A DNA stretch of 64,000 nucleotides from Skermania sp. ID1734 (GTDB taxonomy: Bacteria > Actinomycetota > Actinomycetes > Mycobacteriales > Mycobacteriaceae), in the NCBI RefSeq assembly GCF_007489285.1, contig NZ_VLIY01000016.1:1-64000 (forward strand). The letters run 5' to 3'. Made by a program: the position numbers and the translations under genes. This document shows, piece after piece, positions 15,807 through 25,668 of the stretch. Position 1 is the first letter of the stretch. Each line of letters opens with the position of its first letter. The notes beneath the pieces are model-generated. The model was not told where the DNA came from and ran no database searches. It saw only the letters and a program-made list of their open reading frames with translations.

Positions 15807-16824
15807 GGTAACCAAGCTTGTTCATACCTCGAATGATGCGCTCATTACCGAGCTACGCGAGGCAGTCGAGCCGGCGTCGTACGCGCTCATCCAGCCCACT
15901 TTGCCCGGCGTCCGCAACGGCGGCGACATCGTGGTCCACCTCCAATTCGACGACGCGCGGGCGTGGCCGGCGCTGCGCCCGCGCGTCGATGCGGTGCTGC
16001 GATCGGAGGAGGTGCGCCACGTCGACGGCGTCGAGTACGAGGGCCACCTGGTGCGGCGCTCGGCCCGATCCGCGGATTCGGTGTATCGCACACTGTTGCT
16101 GGAAGTCGCCCCCGGGACGCCCGAGCCGGTCGTGGCGCAGTTCGAGAAGGATCTGCTGCGGATGCCCGGCTGCATCTCGACCATCGATGCCTGGCAGCTG
16201 AGCCGCGTGCAACACGCGTCGGGATCCGCAGCGTGGACGCACGTGTGGGAACAGGAGTTCACCAATCTCGATGGACTGATGGGTCCGTACCTCACGCACC
16301 CGGTTCATTGGGGCCGGGTCGACCGCTGGTTCGACCCGGAGTGTCCGGAAGTGATTGTCCGACAGAAGATATGTCACAGCTTTTGCGAGGTAGCTCCCGC
16401 TGGGCGGGAACGACTCACCACCCCGGCCGCCGCGCGTGGTTCCGTGGGATACATGCCCTCTATAGCAGAAATCCGCTCCGCCGTCGCGCGATACGTTGCG
16501 ACCGTCGGCACCGGTACCTCGGCCGATATCGCCGCCCTGTACGCCGACGACGCAACCCTCGAAGATCCGGTCGGCTCGCCGCCGCATGTTGGCCGCGAGG
16601 CGATCGAGAAGTTCTACAGCCAGCTCGATGCCGTGCGCAACACCACCGAACTACTCACCGTCCGAGTCGCCGGCAACACCGCCGCCTTTCTGTTCCGGGT
16701 GGTCACCGACACCGGTGACCAAAGAATTTCTATCGAACCCATCGACGTCATGACCTTCGACGAGCAGGCCCGAATCACCAGCATGCGGGCGTTCTGGTCG
16801 CCGGACGACGTTACGCTGACCTAA
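15799..16824 (+). CDS. Fused Dabb-like protein and Delta5-3-ketosteroid isomerase
   Basis: 341 aa from ATG 15799, overlapping the previous stop by 8 bp. Residues 1-~200 contain a stress-responsive Dabb-like barrel in the second half (YRTLLLEVAPGTPEPVVAQF, ending ICHSFCEV). Residues 219-341 are a full-length ketosteroid isomerase. Numbered from its own Met (16453) it has Tyr14, Asp38 in EDPVGSP and Asp98 in PIDVMTF, the complete catalytic set, so it should shift Delta5 to Delta4 double bonds of 3-ketosteroids. There is no stop between the parts; a 6-bp hairpin (16395-16409) sits in the linker. An internal start at 16453 could also make the isomerase alone. Confidence 0.85.
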   Translation: MFKVTKLVHTSNDALITELREAVEPASYALIQPTLPGVRNGGDIVVHLQFDDARAWPALRPRVDAVLRSEEVRHVDGVEYEGHLVRRSARSADSVYRTLLLEVAPGTPEPVVAQFEKDLLRMPGCISTIDAWQLSRVQHASGSAAWTHVWEQEFTNLDGLMGPYLTHPVHWGRVDRWFDPECPEVIVRQKICHSFCEVAPAGRERLTTPAAARGSVGYMPSIAEIRSAVARYVATVGTGTSADIAALYADDATLEDPVGSPPHVGREAIEKFYSQLDAVRNTTELLTVRVAGNTAAFLFRVVTDTGDQRISIEPIDVMTFDEQARITSMRAFWSPDDVTLT

Positions 16825-16839
16825 GGCAAGGAAACGACA

Positions 16840-18498
16840 ATGCCTGCACATCATTGGGACCATGAGGTCGACTTCCTGGTCGTCGGCAGCGGCGCGGGCG
16901 GGCTCACCGGTGCGCTCGCCGCGGCGAACGGCGGCCTGGACACCCTGATCATCGAGAAGGCCGCGGTGTACGGGGGCAGCACCGCGCTTTCCGGTGGTGG
17001 AGTGTGGATTCCGAACAATCCGACGCTGTTGCGCGAGGGGCTGGCCGACCGCCGGGAAGACGTGCGCGCGTACCTCGACGCGGTGGTTGGTGACCGGGTG
17101 CCGACTGCGAACATCGACGCCTTCATCGATCAGGGACCACGCATGCTCGAGTTCCTCGAGCGGTCCAGTCCGCACCTGCGGTTCCAGTGGTGCACAGGGT
17201 ATTCCGATTACCACCCGGAAAAGCCCGGCGGCCGCGCGGCGGGCCGCTCGATCGAGCCGTTGCCGGTGAACCTGAGGAAACTCGGCGCGGACGAGGCACA
17301 ACTGCGGCCAGCCGCACTCGCCACGCCCCCCGGGTTGTTCATCACCTCCAAGGACTTCGTCCAACTCAACATGGTGATGCGAACCTGGAAGGCCAAGCGG
17401 ACCGCGCTGCGCACCGGACTGCGCGCGGTCAAGGCGATCGTGCTGCGCCGGCACATGGACACCCTCGGCCGTGCTTTGGTAGCGCGTCTGCGCCTGGCCC
17501 TGCAGGACGCCGGGGTGCCGCTGTGGCTGAACACGCCGATGCAGTCGCTGATCACCGACGATTCCGGTGCCGTGCTGGGCGTGACGGCCGAACGCGAGGG
17601 TAGCGAGGTCCGGATCCGGGCCCGCCGCGGCGTGCTGCTGGCCACCGGCGGTTTCGAGTACAACCAGGACATGCGCAAGCGGTACCTGCCCGAGGGCGGC
17701 CGGGACAACTTCAGCGCCGCATCTTCCGACAACACCGGTGACGGCATTATCGCGGGCGAAAAGGTTGGAGCTGCTGTCGATCTCATGGACGACGCTTGGT
17801 GGATGCCCTCGTTCCGGCGGCCCGACGGCATCAATCAGGTGCTGGTGTCGGAGCGTTCTATCCCGCGCTCGATCATCGTCGATCAGCATGGCCAACGGTT
17901 CACCAACGAGGCATCGCCATACGTGACGTTCGTGCACGCGCAGTTGGCCGGCGGTCACGAGCCGACCTGGTTCATCTTCGACGCGAGGGCCAAGAGTCGC
18001 TATCCGATCGGCGGAATCATGCCGGGTCAAAAATTCCCGGCGGAGTGGCTAAGCAGCGGACTCGTGCAGACCGCCGGAACCGTCACCGAGCTCGCCGCGA
18101 AGATCGAGGTGCCGGCCGAGAGCCTGACTGCAACGGTCCAGCGCTACAACGGCTTTGCCCGCGCCGGTCACGATGCCGACTTCCAGCGCGGTGCGAGCGC
18201 GTACGACAACTACTACGGCGATCCCACGCTGCCCCAGCCGACCCTCGATGTGTTGGACAAGGCGCCGTACTACGCGCTGCGGGTGCGCGCCGGCGACCTC
18301 GGCACCAAGGGTGGGCTGGTATACAACGCCAGCGCTCAGGTGCTGCGAACCGACGGATCGGCGATCGCCGGTCTGTACGCCACCGGCAACACCTCGGCCG
18401 CTGTGATGGGCAACGACTACGCGGGCGCGGGCGCGACCATCGGCCCGGCCATGGTGTTCGGCTTCATCGCGGCGCGCCACGCCGCGGCGGCGCAGTAG
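16840..18498 (+). CDS. kstD: 3-ketosteroid Delta1-dehydrogenase
   Basis: 552 aa. FAD motif VVGSGAGGLTGALAAA, signature VYGGSTALSGGGVWIPNN, and the C-terminal GLYATGNTSAAVMGNDYAGAGATIGPAM loop with the Tyr and Gly that polarise the 3-keto group in KstD1. The tyrosine-rich FQWCTGYSDYHPE segment supplies further active-site residues. It introduces the C1-C2 double bond of 4-ene-3-ketosteroids (for example AD to ADD). Length fits KstD (about 510-565). The 15-bp gap from the isomerase gene indicates one operon: product of the isomerase is its substrate. Confidence 0.9.
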   Translation: MPAHHWDHEVDFLVVGSGAGGLTGALAAANGGLDTLIIEKAAVYGGSTALSGGGVWIPNNPTLLREGLADRREDVRAYLDAVVGDRVPTANIDAFIDQGPRMLEFLERSSPHLRFQWCTGYSDYHPEKPGGRAAGRSIEPLPVNLRKLGADEAQLRPAALATPPGLFITSKDFVQLNMVMRTWKAKRTALRTGLRAVKAIVLRRHMDTLGRALVARLRLALQDAGVPLWLNTPMQSLITDDSGAVLGVTAEREGSEVRIRARRGVLLATGGFEYNQDMRKRYLPEGGRDNFSAASSDNTGDGIIAGEKVGAAVDLMDDAWWMPSFRRPDGINQVLVSERSIPRSIIVDQHGQRFTNEASPYVTFVHAQLAGGHEPTWFIFDARAKSRYPIGGIMPGQKFPAEWLSSGLVQTAGTVTELAAKIEVPAESLTATVQRYNGFARAGHDADFQRGASAYDNYYGDPTLPQPTLDVLDKAPYYALRVRAGDLGTKGGLVYNASAQVLRTDGSAIAGLYATGNTSAAVMGNDYAGAGATIGPAMVFGFIAARHAAAAQ

Positions 18499-19512
<1,014 letters not shown>

Positions 19513-19525
19513 GTTAGGAGCAATC

Positions 19526-20317
19526 ATGAATCGCTTGGAACAACACCGCACACTCTTGACCGGTGCGGCGTCCGGAATCGGCCAGGCCACTGTGCTGCGA
19601 CTGCTCGCCGAGGGGGCGTCGGTGGTCGCGGCGGACGTGTCTGCCGAGGGGCTCGAAAAGACCCGGGGTCAGGCCCAGGAGCGCGGCGTCGGTGAACGGC
19701 TCACGTTGCTGAACATGAACATCGGTGACGAGCAGTCCGTGGTCGACGGAGTGCGTTCGGCCGTGCAGACTCTGGGCGGGCTCGACTCGCTCGTGAATGC
19801 GGCCGGCATCCTGCGTGCCTCGCACACGGAGAGTACGCCGCTCGACCTGTGGAACCAGATCATCAATATCAACCTCACCGGCACGTTTGTGGTTGTGCGC
19901 GAGGCGCTTCCCGCGTTGTTGCAGAATCCACGCAGCACCATCGTGAACTTCAGCTCCACCTCGGCAGCCTTCGCCCATCCATATATGGCCGCCTACGCGG
20001 CGAGCAAGGGCGGCATTCAGTCCTTTACGCACGCAATTGCTCTGGAGTACGGGCGCCAAGGATTGCGCGCTGTGTGCGTTGCGCCCGGCAGCATCAAGTC
20101 CGGAATCACCGACGCCACACCAGGATACGTTCCACCGGACGCGGACTGGGCGCTGTTCGCCAAGCTCTCCCCGATTCTGCCAACGGAATTGGAGTCGGGT
20201 GGAGCCGGCATGGGTGACCCGTCCGCGGTGGCCGGTGTCATCGCGATGCTGGTGTCCGAAGACGGCGCCTTCATCACCGGAACCGAGATCCGTATCGACG
20301 GCGGTACGCACGCGTAG
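19526..20317 (+). CDS. SDR-family oxidoreductase
   Basis: 263 aa, AGGAG upstream. Cofactor loop TGAASGIG, LVNAAGIL, catalytic Ser in FSSTSAAFAHP, YAASKGG, and ITGTEIRIDGGTHA at the end. Asp in AADVSAEGL suggests NAD preference. Last gene of the kstD operon, 13 bp after the previous SDR and followed by a strong terminator. Two adjacent SDRs could act on different steroid positions (3- and 17-hydroxyl); this is inference. Confidence 0.82.
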   Translation: MNRLEQHRTLLTGAASGIGQATVLRLLAEGASVVAADVSAEGLEKTRGQAQERGVGERLTLLNMNIGDEQSVVDGVRSAVQTLGGLDSLVNAAGILRASHTESTPLDLWNQIININLTGTFVVVREALPALLQNPRSTIVNFSSTSAAFAHPYMAAYAASKGGIQSFTHAIALEYGRQGLRAVCVAPGSIKSGITDATPGYVPPDADWALFAKLSPILPTELESGGAGMGDPSAVAGVIAMLVSEDGAFITGTEIRIDGGTHA

Positions 20318-20334
20318 CCAGCGAAAAACCAAAC

Positions 20335-20364
20335 GCCCCGGGTGGATTGCGCCCGGGGCTTTTT
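20335..20364 (+). terminator. Rho-independent terminator
   Basis: Stem GCCCCGGG (20335-20342) and CCCGGGGC (20352-20359) followed by TTTTT. It closes the rightward steroid operon that begins around 15465. Confidence 0.9.
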
Positions 20365-20452
20365 CGTTGTCTCCCACTGGACGGAACAGCCGATAGTGCG
20401 ACACGCCGCCTGGGGACTGTGATGTGGATTACCCAATAAGAAAGGACCACCG

Positions 20453-21916
20453 ATGGCCTGGACACCGCGATTGATCTTCTCGCTCGCCTCGATTGTTTTG
20501 CTGCTCGAAATGCTCGCGGTCAGCTACATGATGATCTCAATGGCTCTTCCGTCGATCGCCGCGCACTATCAAACCACCCAAGGCGCTTGGCTGATCACCT
20601 CCTTCCTGCTGGTGGGCGCCGTCGCCGCGCCGCTCATCGGCAAGCTCGCCGACATGTACGGCAAGCGCCGGGCTCTGCTCGCCTGTGTGGCGGTCGCCGC
20701 GGTCGGCTCGCTGGTCTCGGCGGTGGCCGGTAGCTACGCCGTACTGATCGCCGGGCGCGCACTGACCGGACTGCTCGTACCCTGCCTGTTTCTCAGCTAC
20801 TCGCTGATTCGAGACGTCTTCCCTCCCAAGACGATCGCGCTGGCCGTAAGTATTGCCACCAGCGGCATGGGGCTCATCGCGATTCCGGCGCCGTTCCTCA
20901 CCGGCTGGCTGATCGACCACTTCGGCTTCCGCAGCATCTTCTGGTTCTTCGTGATCGGCCTCGTCGTCCTCGGCGCCCTCATCTTCGCCAGCACCGAGGA
21001 ATCCGCCGTGCGGCTGCGTTCGCGGATCGACCTGGTCGGCGCGGTACTGCTCGGCGCCGGGGTCGCCGGCGTCCTCATCGCGGTCAGCTTCGGCCCGACG
21101 TGGGGGTGGACCAGTACCTCGACCGTCGCCTACCTGATCGGCGGCGCGGTACTGCTGCTCGGCTGGCTGGCCTCGGCCGCAATCATTCGTGAACCGCTGA
21201 TCAACCTCGAGGTGCTGGGCAAGCGTTCGGTGCTGCTGACCACTCTCGGTGCTGGCCTGTGCTACGGCGCGAGCGGGTTGTTCACCATCCTGCTCCCGAT
21301 GATGGCAATGACGCCCGCCGTGTTCGGCCTCGGATACGGATTCGGCGTTACCGCTGAAGGATTCGCGATCTTCCAGGCACCGGTTGGGCTCATGGTTGTG
21401 GTGGGCGGCGTCATCGTCGGGACCCTCGTGGGCCGCAACGCCCGGCCGCGCAACCTGCTCGTGGTGGGCATGCTGTTGATGGCCACCGGGTTCACGTTGA
21501 CCGCATACATCCACGACAGCAAGGCGTTGCTGATCGTCTTCGCGGGCATCTTCGGCACCGGAATGGGCATGGGCTACGCCGCCATTCCGAACCTGTTGAT
21601 CGCCGCGGTGCCGCCACAGCTGCAAGCCAGCACGGCCAGCATCGTGGGTGTCTCGCAGAGCGTGTTTCCGGCCGTTCTGCCGGTGATCGCGTTCACGGTG
21701 CTGAACAACTCCTACATCGCGCCGATCCCAGCGCAAATGACCCAGGGCGCGGTGTTCTACACCGACAATGGATTTGCTGTCGCGTTCCTCATCGGCACGG
21801 CCACAGCGGTCCTGGGCGCCGTGGTGGCGGCCCTGCTGCCGCGGCGGATCGTGCAGCTCGAGGTGCCCAGCACCGCTGAGGCCACCCCGCGCGAAGCGGT
21901 GGCGTTCGCGCACTGA
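20453..21916 (+). CDS. MFS transporter, DHA2-like (14 TM) type
   Basis: 487 aa, GAAAGGA upstream of ATG 20453. Many hydrophobic segments throughout. Motif A is GKLADMYGKRRALL between TM2 and TM3; motif C-like GMGLIAIPAPFLTGWL suggests a drug:proton antiporter fold. It may export a toxic steroid intermediate or import substrate. It is flanked by terminator-like hairpins on both sides, so it is probably its own transcription unit. Confidence 0.85.
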   Translation: MAWTPRLIFSLASIVLLLEMLAVSYMMISMALPSIAAHYQTTQGAWLITSFLLVGAVAAPLIGKLADMYGKRRALLACVAVAAVGSLVSAVAGSYAVLIAGRALTGLLVPCLFLSYSLIRDVFPPKTIALAVSIATSGMGLIAIPAPFLTGWLIDHFGFRSIFWFFVIGLVVLGALIFASTEESAVRLRSRIDLVGAVLLGAGVAGVLIAVSFGPTWGWTSTSTVAYLIGGAVLLLGWLASAAIIREPLINLEVLGKRSVLLTTLGAGLCYGASGLFTILLPMMAMTPAVFGLGYGFGVTAEGFAIFQAPVGLMVVVGGVIVGTLVGRNARPRNLLVVGMLLMATGFTLTAYIHDSKALLIVFAGIFGTGMGMGYAAIPNLLIAAVPPQLQASTASIVGVSQSVFPAVLPVIAFTVLNNSYIAPIPAQMTQGAVFYTDNGFAVAFLIGTATAVLGAVVAALLPRRIVQLEVPSTAEATPREAVAFAH

Positions 21917-21920
21917 GTGA

Positions 21921-21958
21921 TTCCGGTGAGCGGGCATGCCGTTGCCCGCTCACCGGAA
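21921..21958. terminator. Strong hairpin after the MFS gene
   Basis: A 16-bp perfect stem (TTCCGGTGAGCGGGCA, 21921-21936, with its complement at 21943-21958) and a 6-base loop, 4 bp after the MFS stop. No T-run follows, so termination is likely but not certain. Confidence 0.7.
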
Positions 21959-22023
21959 CAAGCCCTGCCGGACACGTGCCCCCGAATGGCACCGTGAAGT
22001 CAGGACGACGCACGGAGGATGAA

Positions 22024-22863
22024 ATGAAAGAAATACGAACCGATGCTGGCGTATTGCGATACCACGAGGTCGGTGACGGTCCGCCGCTGCTGCTCCTGCA
22101 CGGATCCGGGCCGGGTGTTACCGGACTTCGCAATTTTCGTGGCAATCTCGGGGTGTTTTCGGAGTTCTTCCGTTGCCTCGTCTTGGAATTCCCCGGCTTC
22201 GGTGTCAGCGACGACTTCGGCGGTCATCCGATGGTCACCGCGCTGGATGCGGTTGATCGCTTCGTCGACGCGCTTGCGCTGGAAACTGTTGACATCATCG
22301 GTAACTCGATGGGCGGCGGTGTCGCCGTCAACTACGCGATCGCGCACCCGGAGAAGGTGCGCCGCCTGGTCACCATCGGTGGCATCGGCCGAAACATCTT
22401 CAGTCCGGGACCGGGTGAGGGCATCAAGCTGCTGCAGGAGTTCACGGAGAACCCGACCCGGGAACGACTTATCGCATGGCTGCATTCCATGGTGTACGAC
22501 CCCGCCGTGGTCACCGAGGAACTGATCGAGGAGCGCTGGACTCAGGCCACCGACCCCGACACCCTCGCCAGCGCCCGCCGGATGTACAGCAAGGCCGCGT
22601 TCGCAATGATGCTTCGCGCAATGGAGGCGTCCGACACGCCGCCGCCTTGGGCCATGCTGCACAAGGTCACCGCACCGACACTGCTCGCCTGGGGCCGCGA
22701 TGACCGGGTCAGCCCGCTGGACATGGCCCTCATCCCGATGCGCACCATGCCGAACGTCGAGTTGCACGTGTTTCCCAATTGCGGGCACTGGGTGATGATC
22801 GAGCAGAAAGAAGCTTTCGAATCCGCTGTGCTGGCTTTCCTGCTGCGCAAGGGAACCGACTAA
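22024..22863 (+). CDS. Alpha/beta-hydrolase, meta-cleavage-product hydrolase (HsaD/BphD-like)
   Basis: 279 aa, GGAGG upstream. Oxyanion loop LLHGSGPGVTG is characteristic of MCP hydrolases; nucleophile in GNSMGGGVAVNYA, acid in WGRDDRVSP, His in NCGHWVMIE. HsaD cleaves the C-C bond of the opened steroid A ring after HsaC; length (HsaD about 290) fits. HsaC and HsaA genes are not here, so it may act in an outside pathway or hydrolyse another compound. Its stop overlaps a convergent SDR by 3 bp. Confidence 0.82.
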   Translation: MKEIRTDAGVLRYHEVGDGPPLLLLHGSGPGVTGLRNFRGNLGVFSEFFRCLVLEFPGFGVSDDFGGHPMVTALDAVDRFVDALALETVDIIGNSMGGGVAVNYAIAHPEKVRRLVTIGGIGRNIFSPGPGEGIKLLQEFTENPTRERLIAWLHSMVYDPAVVTEELIEERWTQATDPDTLASARRMYSKAAFAMMLRAMEASDTPPPWAMLHKVTAPTLLAWGRDDRVSPLDMALIPMRTMPNVELHVFPNCGHWVMIEQKEAFESAVLAFLLRKGTD

Positions 22864-23687
22864 CGCTGGGTGCTGCCGGCATCAACCGGCAGCGTCAGCC
22901 CGGTGATGTAACGCGCCTCGTCCGAGGCCAAGAACAGCGCGGCATTGGCCACATCGACCGCCTCGATCCACGGAATCGGCAGCATGTTCATAGTCATTGC
23001 TGCCTCAGCGAACTCGGCACGCGTCGGGTTTTCGAGGTCCGGGCGGAATGCCTTGCGCACCATGTCGTTCTGAATCATCGGGGTGTCCACGTTGGTTGGA
23101 TGTATCGAGTTGACCCGCACGTTGTGCGGCGCCAGTTCTTTGGCCAGCGAGCGCATCAAACCGACGACGCCGTGTTTGGCCGCGGTGTAGTGCGCGACAC
23201 CGACCAGTCCGCGCAGCCCCGCTATGGAACTGGTCAAAATCATCGACCCGCTCCCGCGAGCGATCAGGTGTGGCGCCGCCGCCTTGCAGGTCTGCCAAAC
23301 GCCAGTGAGGTTGACGTCCAACATGGTTCGCCAGGTTTGCTCGTCGAGATCGAGCGCGGGCGCACTAGAGGTGATGCCGGCCGTCGCGCAGACGATGTCG
23401 AGCCCGCCAAACTCGGCGACCGCTTGGTCCGTCGCCGCGCGTAACGCGTCACCGTCGCGGACGTCGACCGTCTTGGTGATGATCCTGGCTCCGGTCGTCC
23501 GCACGGCGCGCGCGGTCTCCGCGAGATCCTCCGGCGTTGCCGGCGGAATGATGACCGTGTCGACCGGCCCGCAGATGTCGACGGCGATGACGTCGGCACC
23601 CTCCTGCGCGAACCGCACCGCCTGCGCCCGGCCAATGCCCCGCGCCGCGCCGGTGACCAGTGCCACCTTGCCTGAAATCCGTCCCAT
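22860..23687 (-). CDS. Mycofactocin-coupled SDR
   Basis: 275 aa. Cofactor loop TGAARGIGRAQAVRFAQEGAD and the insertion after IAVDI (VDTVIIPPATPEDLAET) mark the mycofactocin-dependent SDR family, whose NAD is bound tightly and recycled by mycofactocin. Catalytic Ser in LTSSIAGLRG, HYTAAKHG; family end block FRPDLENPT then WIEAVDVANAALFLASDEARYITG. It probably oxidises an alcohol of the same pathway. Six bases separate it from the next mycofactocin-type SDR upstream. Confidence 0.88.
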   Translation of the reverse strand: MGRISGKVALVTGAARGIGRAQAVRFAQEGADVIAVDICGPVDTVIIPPATPEDLAETARAVRTTGARIITKTVDVRDGDALRAATDQAVAEFGGLDIVCATAGITSSAPALDLDEQTWRTMLDVNLTGVWQTCKAAAPHLIARGSGSMILTSSIAGLRGLVGVAHYTAAKHGVVGLMRSLAKELAPHNVRVNSIHPTNVDTPMIQNDMVRKAFRPDLENPTRAEFAEAAMTMNMLPIPWIEAVDVANAALFLASDEARYITGLTLPVDAGSTQR

Positions 23688-23693
23688 TTTCTT

Positions 23694-24491
23694 TCACACC
23701 TTCTGCGTTAGACCGGCATCGACCACCACTTGCGTTCCCGTCACGTAACGGGATTCGTCCGAGGCGAGGAAGAGCACGGCATTGCTGACATCGACCGGGT
23801 CGACCCACGGCACCGGCAGCAGGTTTCGTTCGGCGAGCGCGACGGCCGCGTCTTGCTGCGTCGGGTTCGGCAGATCGGGGCGCAACTTGGCAAAGACGGC
23901 GGTGTTGAGAATCATCGGCGTTGCGACTGATCCCGGGTGGACCGTGTTGACCCGAATGCCGAGGGGTCCAAGTTCATTGGCCAACGTTCGCGCAAGACCG
24001 ACCACGGCATGCTTGCTCGACGAATAGTGGGCGGTGCTCGCCCCGCCCTTGATGCCGTTAGTGGAACTGATGATCACGATGGAGCCGCCGCTGCCGAGAT
24101 ACGGGGCCGCCGCCTTGACGGTGAGCCAGGTGCCGGTGACGTTGATGTCGATGGTGCGTTGCCAAGCTACGTCGCTGAGTTCCCACGACGGTGCGAGGTC
24201 GGCGTAAATGCCGGCGTTGGCGACGATGATGTCCAGTCCGCCTAGCTGGCTCACGCCGTGCTCCACCGCGTTGTCGAGTGAAGTCCCCACTCGCACATCG
24301 GCAAAGCTGGTGACGCAGCGGCGACCGAGATCGTCGACCAGGCGAGCCGTTTCGTCCAGTTCTTCGGCCGCCGTTTCGAGATCGACCGCGATGATGTCGG
24401 CGCCTTCCTCGGCGAGGCGGACGCAATGGCTGCGTCCCATCCCGCGCGCGGCGCCGGTCACCAACGCGACCTTGTCCTGCAGTCTGTTCAC
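23694..24491 (-). CDS. Mycofactocin-coupled SDR
   Basis: 265 aa from GTG 24491 (VNRLQDKVALVTG). TGAARGMGRSHCVRLAEEGADIIAVDL is the family N-terminus; HYSSSKHAVVG the catalytic Tyr/Lys; LRPDLPNPT and PWVDPVDVSNAVLFLASDESRYVTG the family end. The diagnostic insertion after IAVDL is shorter than in its neighbour. A mycofactocin biosynthesis operon must exist elsewhere. It is divergent from kshB, sharing a 97-bp promoter region. Confidence 0.87.
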   Translation of the reverse strand: MNRLQDKVALVTGAARGMGRSHCVRLAEEGADIIAVDLETAAEELDETARLVDDLGRRCVTSFADVRVGTSLDNAVEHGVSQLGGLDIIVANAGIYADLAPSWELSDVAWQRTIDINVTGTWLTVKAAAPYLGSGGSIVIISSTNGIKGGASTAHYSSSKHAVVGLARTLANELGPLGIRVNTVHPGSVATPMILNTAVFAKLRPDLPNPTQQDAAVALAERNLLPVPWVDPVDVSNAVLFLASDESRYVTGTQVVVDAGLTQKV

Positions 24492-24588
24492 GGCTCGCAC
24501 GCTAACCCTGTTACGGGCGCAGGTGCGCGCGCTGTCCCGGTCAATGGAACCGACCGACGTCACAAGCGGTGGCTTTAGCCATCATGTG

Positions 24589-25629
24589 ATGATGACTTCC
24601 GTTGACACCGTGCAACGTTCACGAACGGTACTGCTGCGGGTGGCCGGCGTGATCGAGGAAACTGCTGACGCCCGGTCCCTGGTGTTCGACGTGTCCGGAC
24701 ACGACTTCAGCTATAAGCCAGGGCAGTTCCTGACGCTTCGCATTCCGAGCGAGCGCACCGGCTCGGTGGCCCGCTGCTACTCCCTAGCCAGCTCGCCGCA
24801 TATCGATTCCGATCCGATGGTGACCATCAAACGCACGCACGACGGCTACGGTTCGAACTGGTTGTGCGACAACGTGAGCGTCGGCGACACCATCGAGGTG
24901 CTGCCGCCGTCCGGGGTATTCACTCCGGCGTCGCTCGATCGTGATTTCCTGTTGTTCGCGGCCGGAAGCGGCATCACCCCGGTGATGTCGATTCTGAAAT
25001 CCGCACTGGCACAAGGGTCTGGCCGGGTAGTGCTGATCTACGCCAACCGGGATGCGGCCGCCGTGATCTTTGCTGACGAGTTACGTCGACTCGCTGCGGA
25101 GCATCCGCACCGGTTGGCGGTCGTGCACTGGCTCGAGTCGCTGCAAGGTTTGCCGACTGTAGAGCAGCTGACTGCGCTGGCGGCGCCGTTCAGTGATAGC
25201 GATGCGTTCGTTTGCGGCCCGGGTCCTTTCATGGACATTGCGCGGCAAGCGCTTGGCGTCGCCGGCGTCCCCCGCGATCGGATACATGCCGAGGTGTTCA
25301 CTTCCCTTGCCGGCGATCCGTTTCGGCCAGTTGTCCTCGCGGAGTGCGATTCTGCCGACGCGGCGAGTGTCGACGTCGAACTCGACGGCGAAGTACACAG
25401 TCTGCAGTGGCCGCGAAAGCAGACGTTGGTGGACCTCATGCTGGCCAAGGGAATTGACGTTCCATACTCGTGCCAGGAAGGCGAATGCGGTTCGTGCGCA
25501 TGCACAGTCGTCGAAGGAGCGGTCGACATGGCGCCGTGCGAGATCCTCGATGCCGATGACCTGGCTGCGGGGTACATATTGGGTTGTCAGGCGCGGCCCG
25601 CGACGGATCGGTTGAAGATTCGGTTCTGA
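24589..25629 (+). CDS. kshB: 3-ketosteroid-9alpha-hydroxylase reductase
   Basis: 346 aa from ATG 24589 (ATG 24592 or GTG 24586 also possible). Ferredoxin-reductase fold: FAD motif RCYSLASSP, NADH site FAAGSGITPVMSIL, then a C-terminal plant-type [2Fe-2S] domain with CQEGECGSCAC and the fourth Cys in ILGCQARP (C-x4-C-x2-C-x~30-C). Mtb KshB has about 358 aa. It passes electrons from NADH to the Rieske oxygenase KshA, which opens ring B together with KstD. KshA is not in the window, so this copy must pair with one elsewhere. Confidence 0.88.
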   Translation: MMTSVDTVQRSRTVLLRVAGVIEETADARSLVFDVSGHDFSYKPGQFLTLRIPSERTGSVARCYSLASSPHIDSDPMVTIKRTHDGYGSNWLCDNVSVGDTIEVLPPSGVFTPASLDRDFLLFAAGSGITPVMSILKSALAQGSGRVVLIYANRDAAAVIFADELRRLAAEHPHRLAVVHWLESLQGLPTVEQLTALAAPFSDSDAFVCGPGPFMDIARQALGVAGVPRDRIHAEVFTSLAGDPFRPVVLAECDSADAASVDVELDGEVHSLQWPRKQTLVDLMLAKGIDVPYSCQEGECGSCACTVVEGAVDMAPCEILDADDLAAGYILGCQARPATDRLKIRF

Positions 25630-25668
25630 GGATGGTCCGGATCGGACATTTCGGGTATACTCGAACAC

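Noticed and set aside
20537-21937. 466-codon open frame antisense to the MFS gene
   Set aside because: Low-complexity (R, D, E, H, G) translation without hydrophobic or domain structure; the sense frame has TM helices and motif A.
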